Shown here piece by piece: positions 53,219-63,328 of a stretch of 64,000 nt of DNA; position 1 is the stretch's first letter; every line of letters begins with the position of its first letter. The stretch is taken from NCBI RefSeq assembly GCF_029543245.1, contig NZ_JARQWV010000001.1:62001-126000 (forward strand). Reading direction: 5' to 3'. The notes under the pieces are model-generated. The model did not search any database. It saw only the letters and a program-made list of their open reading frames with translations, and was not told the origin of the DNA. This DNA is from Caulobacter endophyticus (GTDB lineage: Bacteria; Pseudomonadota; Alphaproteobacteria; Caulobacterales; Caulobacteraceae). The position numbers and the translations under genes are program-made.

Positions 53219-55933
53219 TCAGAAATAGACGCCGGCCCGGACGCCGTAGAAGGCGGGCGCGTTGAAGGCGTAGCCGGTGACGAAGTCGTTGCCGTTGCGG
53301 CGATTGAACGTCGCGTAGGTCTCGCCGGTCACGTTCGTGCCGTAGGCCTCGGCGTACCATTTCTTGTCGCCGGGGGCGTAGCGCAGCGACAGGTCGACCG
53401 TGGCGTAGGCCTTCTGCTTGTCGCCGTTGTTGCAGACCTGGCCGCCGCCGGCCGCGATCGAGGCGTAGCAGTCGACGTTCCACAGCGAGAGGAAGTAGCT
53501 GCTGGAATAGTTCACCTGGGCCCAGGGCGTGATCGTCGCCCCCGAGGCCAGGTGGAAGTCGTGGCTGTAGGACAGGTTGGCTGTGAGCTTCGGGGCGAAC
53601 GGCAGCTTGTTGCCCTTCAACGCCGTGATCGGCGCGCAGCCGGCCTGGCGATCGCCGCAGGCCAGGGCGTCGGTCAGGATGAACGGCAGACGGCTGGTGT
53701 CGATGTCCTCGACCTCGTTGGCCAGCATGGTGGTGACGAAGCCGCTGAAGCGGTCGTTGGGCGTGGGGGCCCAGCTGAACTCCACCTCGATCCCGCCGAT
53801 CCCGGCCGAGGCCAGGTTGATCGGCACCAGCTCGGTCATGTTCTGCATGGCCGGGGTGTCGAACAGCGGCTGGGCGCAGCTGGCGATCTGCTGCTGGGTC
53901 GGGTTGTTGCGCAGGGTGACCGGATCGAACACCGTCTGGCTGAAGATCGGCACGCCGCCCAGGCCCGGCACGAAGCTCTCCACGAAGCCGTCGCCGTCGA
54001 AATCGCCGAAGGTGTAGGGGCAGAACTGGTCGCCGAAGTCGACCAGGATGGCCTCCTGCTTGTCCTTGTAGTCCATGTAGAAGGCGCTCGCGGCCACCTG
54101 GGCCGGGCCGCCGCCCAGCTCGAAGCGCTGCTTCCAGCCGACCTCGTAGCTGGTCAGCTTCTCCGGATCGAGCACCGGCGTGTAGACCTGATACGAACGG
54201 GCCTGGAAGTAGGTGTCCTGGAAGGTGCCCGACTTGTAGCCCGTGGCGACGGTTCCATAGAGGTAGGTCTTGTCGTTCGGCTCGTACGACAGCGTCAGGC
54301 TGTAGTCGGTGTTGGACCATTCGTGGTCGTTGAAGAACAGGCGGTCGAACGGCGCGGCGGTGACGCCGTTGATCGCCGCGATCTGGGCGCCGGCCGTGCC
54401 AGGGGCGGCCGGGAAGCCGGTGATGCGCGAGATGCCCTGGTAGGTGGTGTTCCTGCCCGAGCGGTAGTCGGCGTCTGAGATGCCGTTGGCGACCAGATAG
54501 TACGGCACGCCGAAACGGGCCTGGGCGCCGTCGCCGGGGAAGGCGTCGTAGCGGCTGCCGCCGTGGTCGGTCTTGCGGTCCTTGGAGTTGCGCACCCCCA
54601 GCTTGAGCTTCAGCTGGTCGGTGACGTCCCAGTCCACCGTGCCGTAGAAGGCCTCGGACTTGGCCACGCGGCTGGGCTGCCAGAAGTCGATCAGGCCGTC
54701 GGCCACCAGCGGCAGGTCGATCCACAGGTTCCGCTCGGTGTCTTCCTTGAAGTTGAAGTAGCCGAGCACCCACTGCACGGGGCTGTCGTAGGTGGAGGTC
54801 AGCTGCAGTTCGTGGCTGCGCGAGATGGTGTGGAACGGACGGTCCCAGAAGTACTGCTGGTCGGTGCCCGGCGCGGTCGATGGCCGGTAGCGCGAGACGC
54901 CCGAGTCCAGGTCGATGACCATCTCGTGCTCATAGTCCGTATGGCCGTAGGTGTACTTGGCCTCGACGGCGCCGGCGAACTCGTACTTCACCTCGCCTCT
55001 CAGGGACTCGATGGTCATGTCGGTGAGATTGGGCGTCGACAGCCAGGCCTCGTACTCGTGGCCGCGCACGGTCAGCGGGGCGGCCGGCGACTTGGACTGG
55101 TAGTTCTCGTATGTCAGCAGGATCGAGCCTTGCTCGACCGGCTTGAACAGGGCCGACAGGCGCACGGCCTTGTGGTCGACGCTGCCCGCGCCCTTCGACT
55201 TCGAGGCCGGATCGCCCAGGTTCAGATAGGGGTTCTGGGCCGGCGTGGCGCCGTTGCGGGTGTCCAGGTGCAGGTCGTAATAGGTGTCGCGCTTCTGAGC
55301 GAAGGCGGTGGCGCGCAGGGCGATCTTGTCGCCCACGGGGATGTTGATCGCGCCGCGGATCATGCGGTCGTCATAGTTGCCGTACTGGCCCTCGACCTTG
55401 CCGCTGAACTCCTCGAGCTTGGGGCGCGAGACGATGACGTTGATGGCCCCGACGGTCGAGTTGCGGCCAAACAGCGTGCCTTGCGGGCCGCGCAGCACCT
55501 CCACCCGGTCGACGTCGAACAGCAGGTTCCAGGCCGCCTGCGGGCGCGACATGTAGACCCCGTCGACATGGAAGCCGACGTTGGGATCGCCCTGCTCGGT
55601 GAAGTTTGAGTTGCCGATGCCGCGCATGCTCATCTGCAGCGCGCCCATGCCCAGGGTCGACTGGTCCTGGACCTTTAGGTTGGGCACCAGCTTGTCGAGC
55701 TGCAGGGCGCTGGTGATGCCCTGCTTCTCCAGGGTGGCGGCGGTGACGGCGGTGATGGCCACCGGCGTCGTCATCAGCTGGGTCTCGCGCTTGGTGGCCG
55801 TGACCACGACCTCTTCCAGGGCAGCTTCGGGCTCCGCCGCCTGCCGAGCGTAAGCGCCAGCGGCGCTGAAGGTGGCCAGGGCCGAGACGCCCATCATCAA
55901 GGCGCGCCGAGCGCGCCGGTCGAACCGGATCAT
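53219..55933 (-). CDS. TonB-dependent receptor of the glycan locus
   Basis: A 904-residue receptor with signal peptide (cleavage after AYA near residue 29), TonB-box-like LEEVVVTATKRETQ, plug with LDKLVPNLKVQDQSTLGMGA and FDVDRVEVLRGPQGTLFGRN, and a barrel ending in GVRAGVYF. This is the type that imports plant-derived oligosaccharides in Caulobacter. The ATG at 55933 follows GGGAGGAAAC. Twin LacI operators lie just upstream. Confidence 0.93.
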   Translation of the reverse strand: MIRFDRRARRALMMGVSALATFSAAGAYARQAAEPEAALEEVVVTATKRETQLMTTPVAITAVTAATLEKQGITSALQLDKLVPNLKVQDQSTLGMGALQMSMRGIGNSNFTEQGDPNVGFHVDGVYMSRPQAAWNLLFDVDRVEVLRGPQGTLFGRNSTVGAINVIVSRPKLEEFSGKVEGQYGNYDDRMIRGAINIPVGDKIALRATAFAQKRDTYYDLHLDTRNGATPAQNPYLNLGDPASKSKGAGSVDHKAVRLSALFKPVEQGSILLTYENYQSKSPAAPLTVRGHEYEAWLSTPNLTDMTIESLRGEVKYEFAGAVEAKYTYGHTDYEHEMVIDLDSGVSRYRPSTAPGTDQQYFWDRPFHTISRSHELQLTSTYDSPVQWVLGYFNFKEDTERNLWIDLPLVADGLIDFWQPSRVAKSEAFYGTVDWDVTDQLKLKLGVRNSKDRKTDHGGSRYDAFPGDGAQARFGVPYYLVANGISDADYRSGRNTTYQGISRITGFPAAPGTAGAQIAAINGVTAAPFDRLFFNDHEWSNTDYSLTLSYEPNDKTYLYGTVATGYKSGTFQDTYFQARSYQVYTPVLDPEKLTSYEVGWKQRFELGGGPAQVAASAFYMDYKDKQEAILVDFGDQFCPYTFGDFDGDGFVESFVPGLGGVPIFSQTVFDPVTLRNNPTQQQIASCAQPLFDTPAMQNMTELVPINLASAGIGGIEVEFSWAPTPNDRFSGFVTTMLANEVEDIDTSRLPFILTDALACGDRQAGCAPITALKGNKLPFAPKLTANLSYSHDFHLASGATITPWAQVNYSSSYFLSLWNVDCYASIAAGGGQVCNNGDKQKAYATVDLSLRYAPGDKKWYAEAYGTNVTGETYATFNRRNGNDFVTGYAFNAPAFYGVRAGVYF

Positions 55934-55997
55934 GTTTCCTCCCGCGCAGAGCCTTGGCGGCCCCGCTCCCCTTCGTGCGCTCTGAACGGCGCGTTGC

Positions 55998-56009
55998 GTT
56001 AGCGCTAAC
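55998..56009. promoter_or_regulatory. LacI-family operator, proximal copy
   Basis: GTTAGCGCTAAC, a perfect palindrome with the GCGC core usual for LacI-family sites and close to the xylose-responsive operator known in Caulobacter (TTAGCGCTA core). Its centre is 26 bp from the second copy. Confidence 0.85.
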
Positions 56010-56020
56010 ATTCATGCGGC

Positions 56021-56038
56021 TGCGTTAGCGCTAACGCA
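56021..56038. promoter_or_regulatory. LacI-family operator, distal copy
   Basis: TGCGTTAGCGCTAACGCA, a perfect 18-bp palindrome. Together with the copy at 55998 it lies between the receptor start and the 3' end of the LacI gene. Two sites 26 bp apart suggest cooperative binding or two dimers on one promoter. Confidence 0.87.
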
Positions 56039-56083
56039 AGTGGTTTCTTCGACGGGATGGACGAAATTTTCGGGTAGCAGGTT

Positions 56084-57130
56084 TCAAGGCGCCGCGGCGG
56101 ACTCGCGCACGACCAGCGAGAACTCGGCGCTGACGCTGGCGGGCGGCGGCGAGCCCCCGGCCCGTCGGGCGCGCACATGCCCCAGCAACAGCTCGATGGC
56201 CGCGCGGGCCATGTCGCCGATCGGCTGGCGGATCGTGGTCAACTCGGGCCAGCTGGTGGTGGCCAGCAGGCTGTCGTCGAAACCGACCACCGACACGTCG
56301 CCGGGCACGTCCAGCCCCCGGCGATGAGCGATCGACATCACGGCCGAGGCCATGTCGTCATTGGCCGCGAAGATCGCCGTCGGACGCTCGTCCGCGTCGA
56401 GCAGGCCGATCGCCGCGCCGATGCCCGAGCGGTAGGAGTAGTCGCCCTCGGCCACGGCGTGCGGCGACAGGCCGGCGTCGGACAAGGCGTCACGGAAACC
56501 GGCGAGGCGCCGCTGGGCGGCCAGTTGCCCCGCATCGCCGGTGACGAAGGCGATCCGGCGGTGCCCCAGAGCCAGCAGGTGCTCGGTCATGGTGCGGGCG
56601 GCGGCGTAGTCGTCGAGCCGGACGGCCAGCACGCCCTTGTCCTGCCGAGCGGTGGCCACGGCCACCACCGGCTTGCCGGCCTTGGCCAGCAGGTCCAACG
56701 CGCGGTCGGAATCGCACAGCGGCGGCGGCAGCACCACGCCGTCGACCCCCTCCTCCGCCAGTCTGGCCACAGCGGCGTCGATCGCCTCGGGGCTGTCGCA
56801 ACGGTGCAGCAGCAGATGGTCGCCGGTGCGGCTGATCTCGTCCATGACGCCGATCAGGAACTCGCTGAGATAGGCGCCGCTGGGGTTGGTGTAGAGCAGC
56901 CCGATCCGCGTCACCGCGGCCGAGGCCAGGCCCCGGGCCGCGGGGCTGGGCGCATAGTTCATCTCGCGGATGATCTCGCCGATCCGAGCCCGCGTCTCTT
57001 CACTGACGCGCCCCTCGCCGTTGATGACGCGCGAGACGGTCATGATCGACACGCCCGCGCGGGCGGCAACGTCGGCGATGGTCACGCCCTGCAGGCGACG
57101 ACGCTGCGGTTTTTCCGGCGCACGGCTCAT
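56084..57130 (-). CDS. LacI-family repressor of the glycan locus
   Basis: A 348-residue regulator with the helix-turn-helix VTIADVAARAGVSIMTVSRV (residues 16-35), the hinge helix PAARGLASAAVT and a periplasmic-binding-like sugar domain (IGLLYTNPSGAYLSEFLIGV, FAANDDMASAVM, SVVGFDDSLLATTSWPELTT). It reads toward the receptor gene and its twin operators, so local repression released by xylose, arabinose or an oligomer is likely. Confidence 0.93.
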   Translation of the reverse strand: MSRAPEKPQRRRLQGVTIADVAARAGVSIMTVSRVINGEGRVSEETRARIGEIIREMNYAPSPAARGLASAAVTRIGLLYTNPSGAYLSEFLIGVMDEISRTGDHLLLHRCDSPEAIDAAVARLAEEGVDGVVLPPPLCDSDRALDLLAKAGKPVVAVATARQDKGVLAVRLDDYAAARTMTEHLLALGHRRIAFVTGDAGQLAAQRRLAGFRDALSDAGLSPHAVAEGDYSYRSGIGAAIGLLDADERPTAIFAANDDMASAVMSIAHRRGLDVPGDVSVVGFDDSLLATTSWPELTTIRQPIGDMARAAIELLLGHVRARRAGGSPPPASVSAEFSLVVRESAAAP

Positions 57131-57320
57131 ATCCCGCCATCGCGGGGAAATCGCATGAGCGCAAGCGCCAAGTGCACGCGCTACTGACCGCCGCCGGCCC
57201 GATGGCCACCCCGGAAGGGATGCTTTGTGAAGTATTCATAAAGTTTCGGCGCGCCCCGGCCATGGCTGCGTCCCTTGAGATCAGGGGCATATCCCAGCCT
57301 CTGTTCAGGGCCTGTGGTCG

Positions 57321-60083
57321 ATGAAAACGCTATCGTTCAAAACCAAGCTTCTCGCGTCCTCGGTGGCGCTCATCTCCTTGCTGGGCGCAGGCCAGGCCTT
57401 GGCCGAGGACGCGCCTGCCTCCTCCACGGCCGACGCTGCGGAAGTGGCCACGGTGACCGTAGTCGCCACCCGCAACGACGCCATGCGCACCCAGATGGCC
57501 AGCGACAACGCCGTCAGCGTGATGTCGGCCGACGACCTGGAGCACACCGCCGTGCACAACGTCGCCGAGGCCCTGGCCCTGCTGCCCGGCATCAGCGTCC
57601 AGAACACCGGCAACTCGTTCTTCGGCGGCGTCGACGGCGCCTCGCGCGGCGAAGGCATGTTCGTGGGCGTGCGCGGCATGAATTCGGAATTCACCCTGGC
57701 GCTGATCAACGGCGTCAACGTGGCCCAGGGCATGCCCTATTCGCGCCAGGTGCAGCTGTCGCTGCTGCCGCCCTCGGGCCTGAAGACCATCGTGGTCAAC
57801 AAGAACTCGACCGCCGACATGGACGGCGACGCCATCGGCGGCACCATCGACTTCATCACGCCCTCGGCCTTCAGCTTCCGCGACGGCTACGCCTCGCTGT
57901 CGGTCGCCGGCCGCGTCGAGAGCCGCGCCCGCGACTATGACGAGGACGGCCTGGGCGGCGGGGTCAGCGGCGAATTCGCCAAGCGCTTCGGCTCCAGCGA
58001 TCAGTTCGGCGTCTATGTCAGCGCCTTCTACGACAAGCGCACCTTCGCCAACTCGATGGTAGCAGCCCTGATGAACGCCCAGAACGACGGCGGCTGGGCC
58101 TATCTGCATTCGGCCACCAACTCGGCGGAGGGAACGAACCCGGCCGGCATGGACAAGGAGGCCAACCTGGCCCTGACCGGCCTGAACGTCGGCGTCTCCA
58201 CCGGCTACACCAAGCGCTACGGCGGCAACTTCTCGCTCGACTGGCGTCCGGACGACAGCCTGGACGTCTATCTGCGCGGCTCCTACGCCGTGGCCGAGAC
58301 CCAGCAGAACTCGACCCTGAACCAGTTCGTGCAGAACCGCGCGCGGGTCTTCAACGCCGCCACCGGCCTCTACGACCTGAACCTGACCAACTCGTCGGTG
58401 CGGATGTGGTACACGACCAATCCCGAAGACGCCGACCTCAGCACCGTGACCCTGGGCGGCGTGAAGCGCCTGGGCGCCTGGACCCTGTCGCCGTCGGTGT
58501 TCTACTCGTACGGCGGCAACGACCGGCCCGACCACATCGAGGCCTCGGTGCGCAACAACCAGTCGGACAACTACAACACCGGCTCGGTGCTGCCCTACAG
58601 CGGCCTGTTCATCGGCTACGACAAGAACGGCTATCCCATGCCGCTCCTGACCCAGGCCCAGCGCGACCTGATCAACAATTCGGGCAGCGCCCTGCTGGCG
58701 CGCCGGGCCGGCCAGCTGACCGAGCAGTTCTCCAACCAGCAGAAGGTCGGCGGCCGTTTCGACGCCCAGTATGACCTGGCCGACGGCGCCCTCTCCTACG
58801 TCAAGGCCGGCGCCAAGTTCGTCACCAGCCATCGCCGCGTCAGCAGCCACGACTGGACCAACGACCACTTCGCCAACATCGTGGGCCGTCCGGGCGTGAC
58901 GTGGAACGACCTGGGCCTGGTCTCAGGCTACTTCGACTCCGTCTATCCGGGGCTCTACGACATCCGCGCGCCGAAGGTGAACCACGACCGGCTGCTCGAA
59001 CTGTTCCGCCAGAACTTCAACGCCAGCGCCGCGGCCGCCGACCTCTGCTACCGCAACTGCAACACGCTGAAGGGCGACGAGAGCGTCTCGGCCGCCTACG
59101 TGACCGGCAAGTGGGACCTGGGGGCCTTCGAGGTCATTCCGGGCCTGCGCTTCGAGCACACCGAGATCGAGAACACCTACTGGAACAACGACGACAAGGC
59201 CAAGCGCTTCGAGTCCAACTCGACCAAGTACGACGAGTGGCTGCCCAGCCTGTTCGTCAACTACCGCCCGACTGACGAGGCGGTCTATCGCGCCTCGATC
59301 ACCCGGTCCTACATGCGCCCGGCGCTCGTACAGCTGGGCGGGGCCGAGACGACCTCGCGGGGTGACAACTCGATCACCGTCACGCGCGGCAATCCCGACC
59401 TGAAGACGCTGAAGTCGTGGAACTTCGACGCCTCGGCCGAATGGCGCAGCAGCATCGGCGGCTACGCGATGGTCGGCGCCTACTACAAGCGCCTGTCGGA
59501 CTACATGTACGACAACGGCTCGACCACGGTGAACGGCGGCGAGGCCGCGGGCGGCACCCAGTACAACGGCGAGACCTTCGACCGCGTGACCATCGTCTCG
59601 CCGACAAATGGCGGCGGCGGCTATGTCCGGGGCCTGGAGATCCAGCTCTATCAGAAGTTCGACATGCTGCCGGGCTGGCTGTCGGGCTTCGGCGCCGGCG
59701 CCAACTACACCCGCCAGTGGACCGAAGTGGACATCGGCGACGGCGAGAAGAAGCGGATGCAGAACGCGCCGGACGAGCTGGCCAACGTCAAGCTGAACTA
59801 TGCCTGGCGCAATTTCACGATCGACCTGAACTGGAACTATGCCGGCGAGACGGTCATGGCCTACAACCGCGTGGCCGGCCTCGACTACTGGACCCGTCCG
59901 ACCCGGCGCACCGACCTGCATGCCGGCTATGACTTCGGCAACGGCGTCAGCGTCGACCTTTCGGTCTCGAACCTGTTCAAGAACTACAGCTACTGGTCCC
60001 ACGTGGGTAAGGACAGCCTGGCCATCTCGGACGTGGTCAACTCGGGGCGCACGAGCCTGCTGACGCTGAAGTACGCCTTCTAA
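57321..60083 (+). CDS. TonB-dependent receptor, paralogue of the receptor facing it
   Basis: A 920-residue receptor without an STN domain. Signal peptide (MKTLSFKTKLLASSVALISL, cleavage after ALA), plug segments SADDLEHTAVHNVAEALALL, GVDGASRGEGMFVGVRGMNS and DMDGDAIGGTIDFITPSAFS, and a barrel ending LLTLKYAF. Many blocks match the receptor encoded tail-to-tail at 60141 (for example SRGEG, INGVNVAQGMPYSR, SDVVNSGR). It is divergent from the LacI gene and could also be under its control. Confidence 0.93.
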   Translation: MKTLSFKTKLLASSVALISLLGAGQALAEDAPASSTADAAEVATVTVVATRNDAMRTQMASDNAVSVMSADDLEHTAVHNVAEALALLPGISVQNTGNSFFGGVDGASRGEGMFVGVRGMNSEFTLALINGVNVAQGMPYSRQVQLSLLPPSGLKTIVVNKNSTADMDGDAIGGTIDFITPSAFSFRDGYASLSVAGRVESRARDYDEDGLGGGVSGEFAKRFGSSDQFGVYVSAFYDKRTFANSMVAALMNAQNDGGWAYLHSATNSAEGTNPAGMDKEANLALTGLNVGVSTGYTKRYGGNFSLDWRPDDSLDVYLRGSYAVAETQQNSTLNQFVQNRARVFNAATGLYDLNLTNSSVRMWYTTNPEDADLSTVTLGGVKRLGAWTLSPSVFYSYGGNDRPDHIEASVRNNQSDNYNTGSVLPYSGLFIGYDKNGYPMPLLTQAQRDLINNSGSALLARRAGQLTEQFSNQQKVGGRFDAQYDLADGALSYVKAGAKFVTSHRRVSSHDWTNDHFANIVGRPGVTWNDLGLVSGYFDSVYPGLYDIRAPKVNHDRLLELFRQNFNASAAAADLCYRNCNTLKGDESVSAAYVTGKWDLGAFEVIPGLRFEHTEIENTYWNNDDKAKRFESNSTKYDEWLPSLFVNYRPTDEAVYRASITRSYMRPALVQLGGAETTSRGDNSITVTRGNPDLKTLKSWNFDASAEWRSSIGGYAMVGAYYKRLSDYMYDNGSTTVNGGEAAGGTQYNGETFDRVTIVSPTNGGGGYVRGLEIQLYQKFDMLPGWLSGFGAGANYTRQWTEVDIGDGEKKRMQNAPDELANVKLNYAWRNFTIDLNWNYAGETVMAYNRVAGLDYWTRPTRRTDLHAGYDFGNGVSVDLSVSNLFKNYSYWSHVGKDSLAISDVVNSGRTSLLTLKYAF

Positions 60084-60095
60084 GCGTCGGCAAAG

Positions 60096-60126
60096 GCCCG
60101 GGTCGCCCTCCCCTTGCGACCCGGGC
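60096..60126. terminator. Bidirectional terminator between paralogous receptors
   Basis: An 11-bp perfect stem GCCCGGGTCGC (60096-60106) with GCGACCCGGGC (60116-60126), in the 57-base gap between the two convergent receptor genes. T tracts are weak on both sides. Confidence 0.75.
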
Positions 60127-60140
60127 TGTTTGCTTCGGTT

Positions 60141-63100
60141 CTAGAAAATCGAACGCAGGCTGACGACCGCCCGTCGGCCGGAGTCCACCACGTCGGACAG
60201 GGCCGTGCTGTCGCGGCCGACATGGGCCCAATAGCTGTACTCGCCAGTGAGATTGGTCATGATCAGGTCCAGCCGCGTGCGATCGTCAAACCGCCACCGG
60301 ACACGGGCGTCCAGGCGCGCCGCGGGGCGGACCCACAGATTGTCCCAGTCGCCCGCCGCGCCCAGCACATCATAGGCCGACAGATAGGCGCCGGTGTAGT
60401 TCAGGCTCAGATAGACGGAAGCTCGGCCCCGGCTGTAGGCGAGCTCGGCGTTACCCAGCCAGTTCGGCGCATTCAGCATGGGCTGGGACCGCCCGAGCGC
60501 TTCCCCAAGATCGACCCTCGACCATTGCCGGCTGAGATTGACGTCGAGGCTGGCCCGCCCGCCTAGGGCGAAGAGGTCGCCCAGGGGCTGAAACCACTCG
60601 GCCTCCAGCCCCCGTGTCACGCCATCGCCGCCATTTCGCGGCATGAGCACGCGAACGGCGCCGTCCTCCTGGGGCGTGGCGCCGACGTCCAGGTCCGAGC
60701 CGCTTTCGTAGAGGTAGTGGTCGATCCGCTTGGCGTAGGCCGACAGGCTGACGGCCCCGCCGCCCGGCAGCCAGCGCTGGTGCGACAGATCCAGGTTCCA
60801 GGCGTCTGCGCTCTCAAGATCCGGATTGCCACGGGTGATCGTCGTCACCCCGTCCAGCGTTTCGGTGCGCGTCCCTCCGCCCAGTTGCATGAAGGCCGGG
60901 CGGCTGTAGGAGCGCCAGGCGGCCGCCCGCCAGATCCCGCGATCACCCTGGCGGTAGGACAGGTTCAGGCTGGGCAGAAGCTTGGCGTAACGGCTGCGGC
61001 TGGCGCCCCAGGCGCCCGGCGCTTCGCCGCCCGTGACTTCCGGCATGACCCAGAACCGGTTGTCGATCCGCGTGCGCTCGCCCCGCAGGCCAAGCTGGAT
61101 CTCCCAGGCCCCGGCGGCATGCGTCGCCATGGCGTAGACAGCCTGCACCGTCTCGCTGCCCGACTGGCTGTTGCAGTTGAGATTGTTGACGTGGAGCGCG
61201 CCGCAGCTGTCGAAGCTTTCGGCCGTGCGATGGGCCTCGAACAACGCCTCCAGCCGGTCGTGATCGACCCGGGGGATCGACCAGTCATAGAGGCCCGGAA
61301 AGACCTGGGCGTAGGTTCCGCGCGTAATCCCCAGCGCGTCCCAGGTCAGGCCGGCGGTCTGGTAGATGTCGGCGAAGAAGGCGTTGGTCCAGTTGCGGTC
61401 GGTCAGGTCCCGATCGCTGCGGGTGATCTTCGCGCCCACCCGAAGGCTGCGCCAGTTTCCCTGTGTCGGCAGGAAGGTCAGGCCGAAACCGGCGCCATAA
61501 CGCAGCTGCTCGCTGAACTGCTCCGTGCGCTGGCCGGCCCGGCGCGCCAGCAGGGTCGGCCCTGCCGCGTTGAGATCAGCGAACACGCTCTGTGGCCACA
61601 GTGGGACAGGCAGGCCGTCGCGGTAGGTCACCGTCACGCCGCCGAACGCCCGGGGAGCCTGTCCGATGTTGTAGCCATCGGCCTGATTGATCCAGGCCGA
61701 CGCCTCCAGGTGATCCGGGCGCGCGCTTTGCCCATGACTGGCGAAGAGATAGGGCGCCAGGCGCCAGCGGCCGGAAACCGCCTCGGCGGCCAGGCTCAGG
61801 GTCGACAGCGAAACCTCGTCGGGATTGGTCTCGTACCAGACCCGTGTCGACAGATCCCGCACCGACAGCCGGTAGAGGCCCGCGCCGTCTGCGATCCAGC
61901 TTTGCGGTCCGCCGACCACCTGGCTGAAGGTCGAGTTCTGCTCGGTCCGCGCCTGGGCATGGGTCGCGCTCAGCCGGATGTCGAAACCCGGCGCCGCGCG
62001 CCAGTCTAACGCCAGGGCATAGTTGCGCAGCCGGCTGCCTCCGCTGGACACTCCGACATTCATGCTGGTCTGGACGAGGTTGTCCTGCGGGCGGCTTGGA
62101 TCGACCGGGCCGCCGGCCGCGGAGCTCGACACGCGGTAGGCCCAGCCTCCGTCGTTCTGCGCGGCCATGACCCCGGCCAATTCGGAATTGACGAAGCCTC
62201 GGTTCTCGTAGGCGGCGGCCACATAGAGGCCGAACCGGTCGCCGGCCCCGAAGCGGCGGCCATGCTCGATCCGGGCGCTGTCGCCAACGCCCGACCTGCC
62301 GTAGTCACGCGCACGGGCTTCCACCCGGCCGCCGACGGTGATCGCGGTCCACGGCGCCCGCGCGGTGTCCGCGGGTCCAGGTGTGCGGAAGTCCAGCGCC
62401 GCGCCGATGAAATCGCCGTCCATGTCGGCCCGACCGGTCTTGTGCACCACCACGGTCTCGAAGGCCCCCGGGGGCAGCAGGTTCAGCTGGATCCCGCGCG
62501 AGTAAGGCAGGCCCTGGGCCACCGAGACGCCGTTGATCATGCTGAGATTGTACTCGGCGTTCAGTCCCCGATAGGCCGCATACAGCCCCTCGCCGCGCGA
62601 CGCGGAGTCGATGCCGCCGATGAAGGAGCGCCCCGTGTTGATCACCGTCATGCCCGGCAGGTCGCCCAGGGCTTCCGACAGGTTCTGCGCCGCACCCCGC
62701 TCCATGTCGTCCCGCGTCAGCCGACGGACCGGCGCGGTCTCGGCCAGATCGGCCGCGATGCGGCGCTCGACGTCGTCGGTCTTCCAGCGCGCGCCGGTAA
62801 CCAGCACCGGCGCGAGTTCGGCGGGCGACGACTCGGCGGGGGGCTTCACAGGCTGGGGCGGACGCGGTCGCGCGATGATGACGAAGGTCCGCTCGTCAAC
62901 CCGGCGCGCCTCGAAGCCGGTCTCGGATAGCGCCAGGTCGAAGGCGCTGCGGACCTCGATCCGGCCGGTAACGGGGCGGCTCCGGCGTCCCTCCAGACTC
63001 TGGGCCGAGAACAGGACCTGGACCCGCCCCTGCCGCGCCAGCTCGCGCAGGGCCAGAGCCAGGGACTGGGCGGGAACGTCGAAACTCTGGACCGCGCCGG

Positions 63101-63188
63101 CGGCCTGGGCCGCCGAAGACGGAAGGGCCGCGATCACGGCCGCGCCGCCCAGAACTCGTAGAAAAGCGTGACGGCCGCCACGGCCCAT
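60141..63188 (-). CDS. TonB-dependent receptor with STN signalling domain, paralogue of the receptor at 57321
   Basis: A 1015-residue transducer. Signal peptide (cleavage after AAQA), STN domain near residues 32-110 (VQSFDVPAQSLALALRELAR, VQVLFSAQSLEGRRSRPV, FEARRVDERTFVII), a Pro-rich linker, plug (DDMERGAAQNLSEALGDLPG, GIDSASRGEGLYAAYRGLN, DMDGDFIGAALDFRTPGP) and a barrel ending VSLRSIF. The ATG at 63188 fits a signal peptide better than the longer frame. Divergent sigma and fecR genes complete a surface-signalling set. Confidence 0.92.
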   Translation of the reverse strand: MGRGGRHAFLRVLGGAAVIAALPSSAAQAAGAVQSFDVPAQSLALALRELARQGRVQVLFSAQSLEGRRSRPVTGRIEVRSAFDLALSETGFEARRVDERTFVIIARPRPPQPVKPPAESSPAELAPVLVTGARWKTDDVERRIAADLAETAPVRRLTRDDMERGAAQNLSEALGDLPGMTVINTGRSFIGGIDSASRGEGLYAAYRGLNAEYNLSMINGVSVAQGLPYSRGIQLNLLPPGAFETVVVHKTGRADMDGDFIGAALDFRTPGPADTARAPWTAITVGGRVEARARDYGRSGVGDSARIEHGRRFGAGDRFGLYVAAAYENRGFVNSELAGVMAAQNDGGWAYRVSSSAAGGPVDPSRPQDNLVQTSMNVGVSSGGSRLRNYALALDWRAAPGFDIRLSATHAQARTEQNSTFSQVVGGPQSWIADGAGLYRLSVRDLSTRVWYETNPDEVSLSTLSLAAEAVSGRWRLAPYLFASHGQSARPDHLEASAWINQADGYNIGQAPRAFGGVTVTYRDGLPVPLWPQSVFADLNAAGPTLLARRAGQRTEQFSEQLRYGAGFGLTFLPTQGNWRSLRVGAKITRSDRDLTDRNWTNAFFADIYQTAGLTWDALGITRGTYAQVFPGLYDWSIPRVDHDRLEALFEAHRTAESFDSCGALHVNNLNCNSQSGSETVQAVYAMATHAAGAWEIQLGLRGERTRIDNRFWVMPEVTGGEAPGAWGASRSRYAKLLPSLNLSYRQGDRGIWRAAAWRSYSRPAFMQLGGGTRTETLDGVTTITRGNPDLESADAWNLDLSHQRWLPGGGAVSLSAYAKRIDHYLYESGSDLDVGATPQEDGAVRVLMPRNGGDGVTRGLEAEWFQPLGDLFALGGRASLDVNLSRQWSRVDLGEALGRSQPMLNAPNWLGNAELAYSRGRASVYLSLNYTGAYLSAYDVLGAAGDWDNLWVRPAARLDARVRWRFDDRTRLDLIMTNLTGEYSYWAHVGRDSTALSDVVDSGRRAVVSLRSIF

Positions 63189-63328
63189 CTGAGACGATCC
63201 GTGAAAGAGCTCCGCGACTGCGGGGCTTCTAGGGGGCGGCTGCAATGGAATGATGACATCGGCCACGACTAATTTGGCGGCCTGTCGACAGGCCCGCGTC
63301 TCTTGATTAGAGGCGTGAGCGAGTTCGG

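Noticed and set aside
57330..58868. A 512-codon frame antisense to the TonB receptor at 57321
   Set aside because: Another GC-driven shadow with no recognisable motifs.
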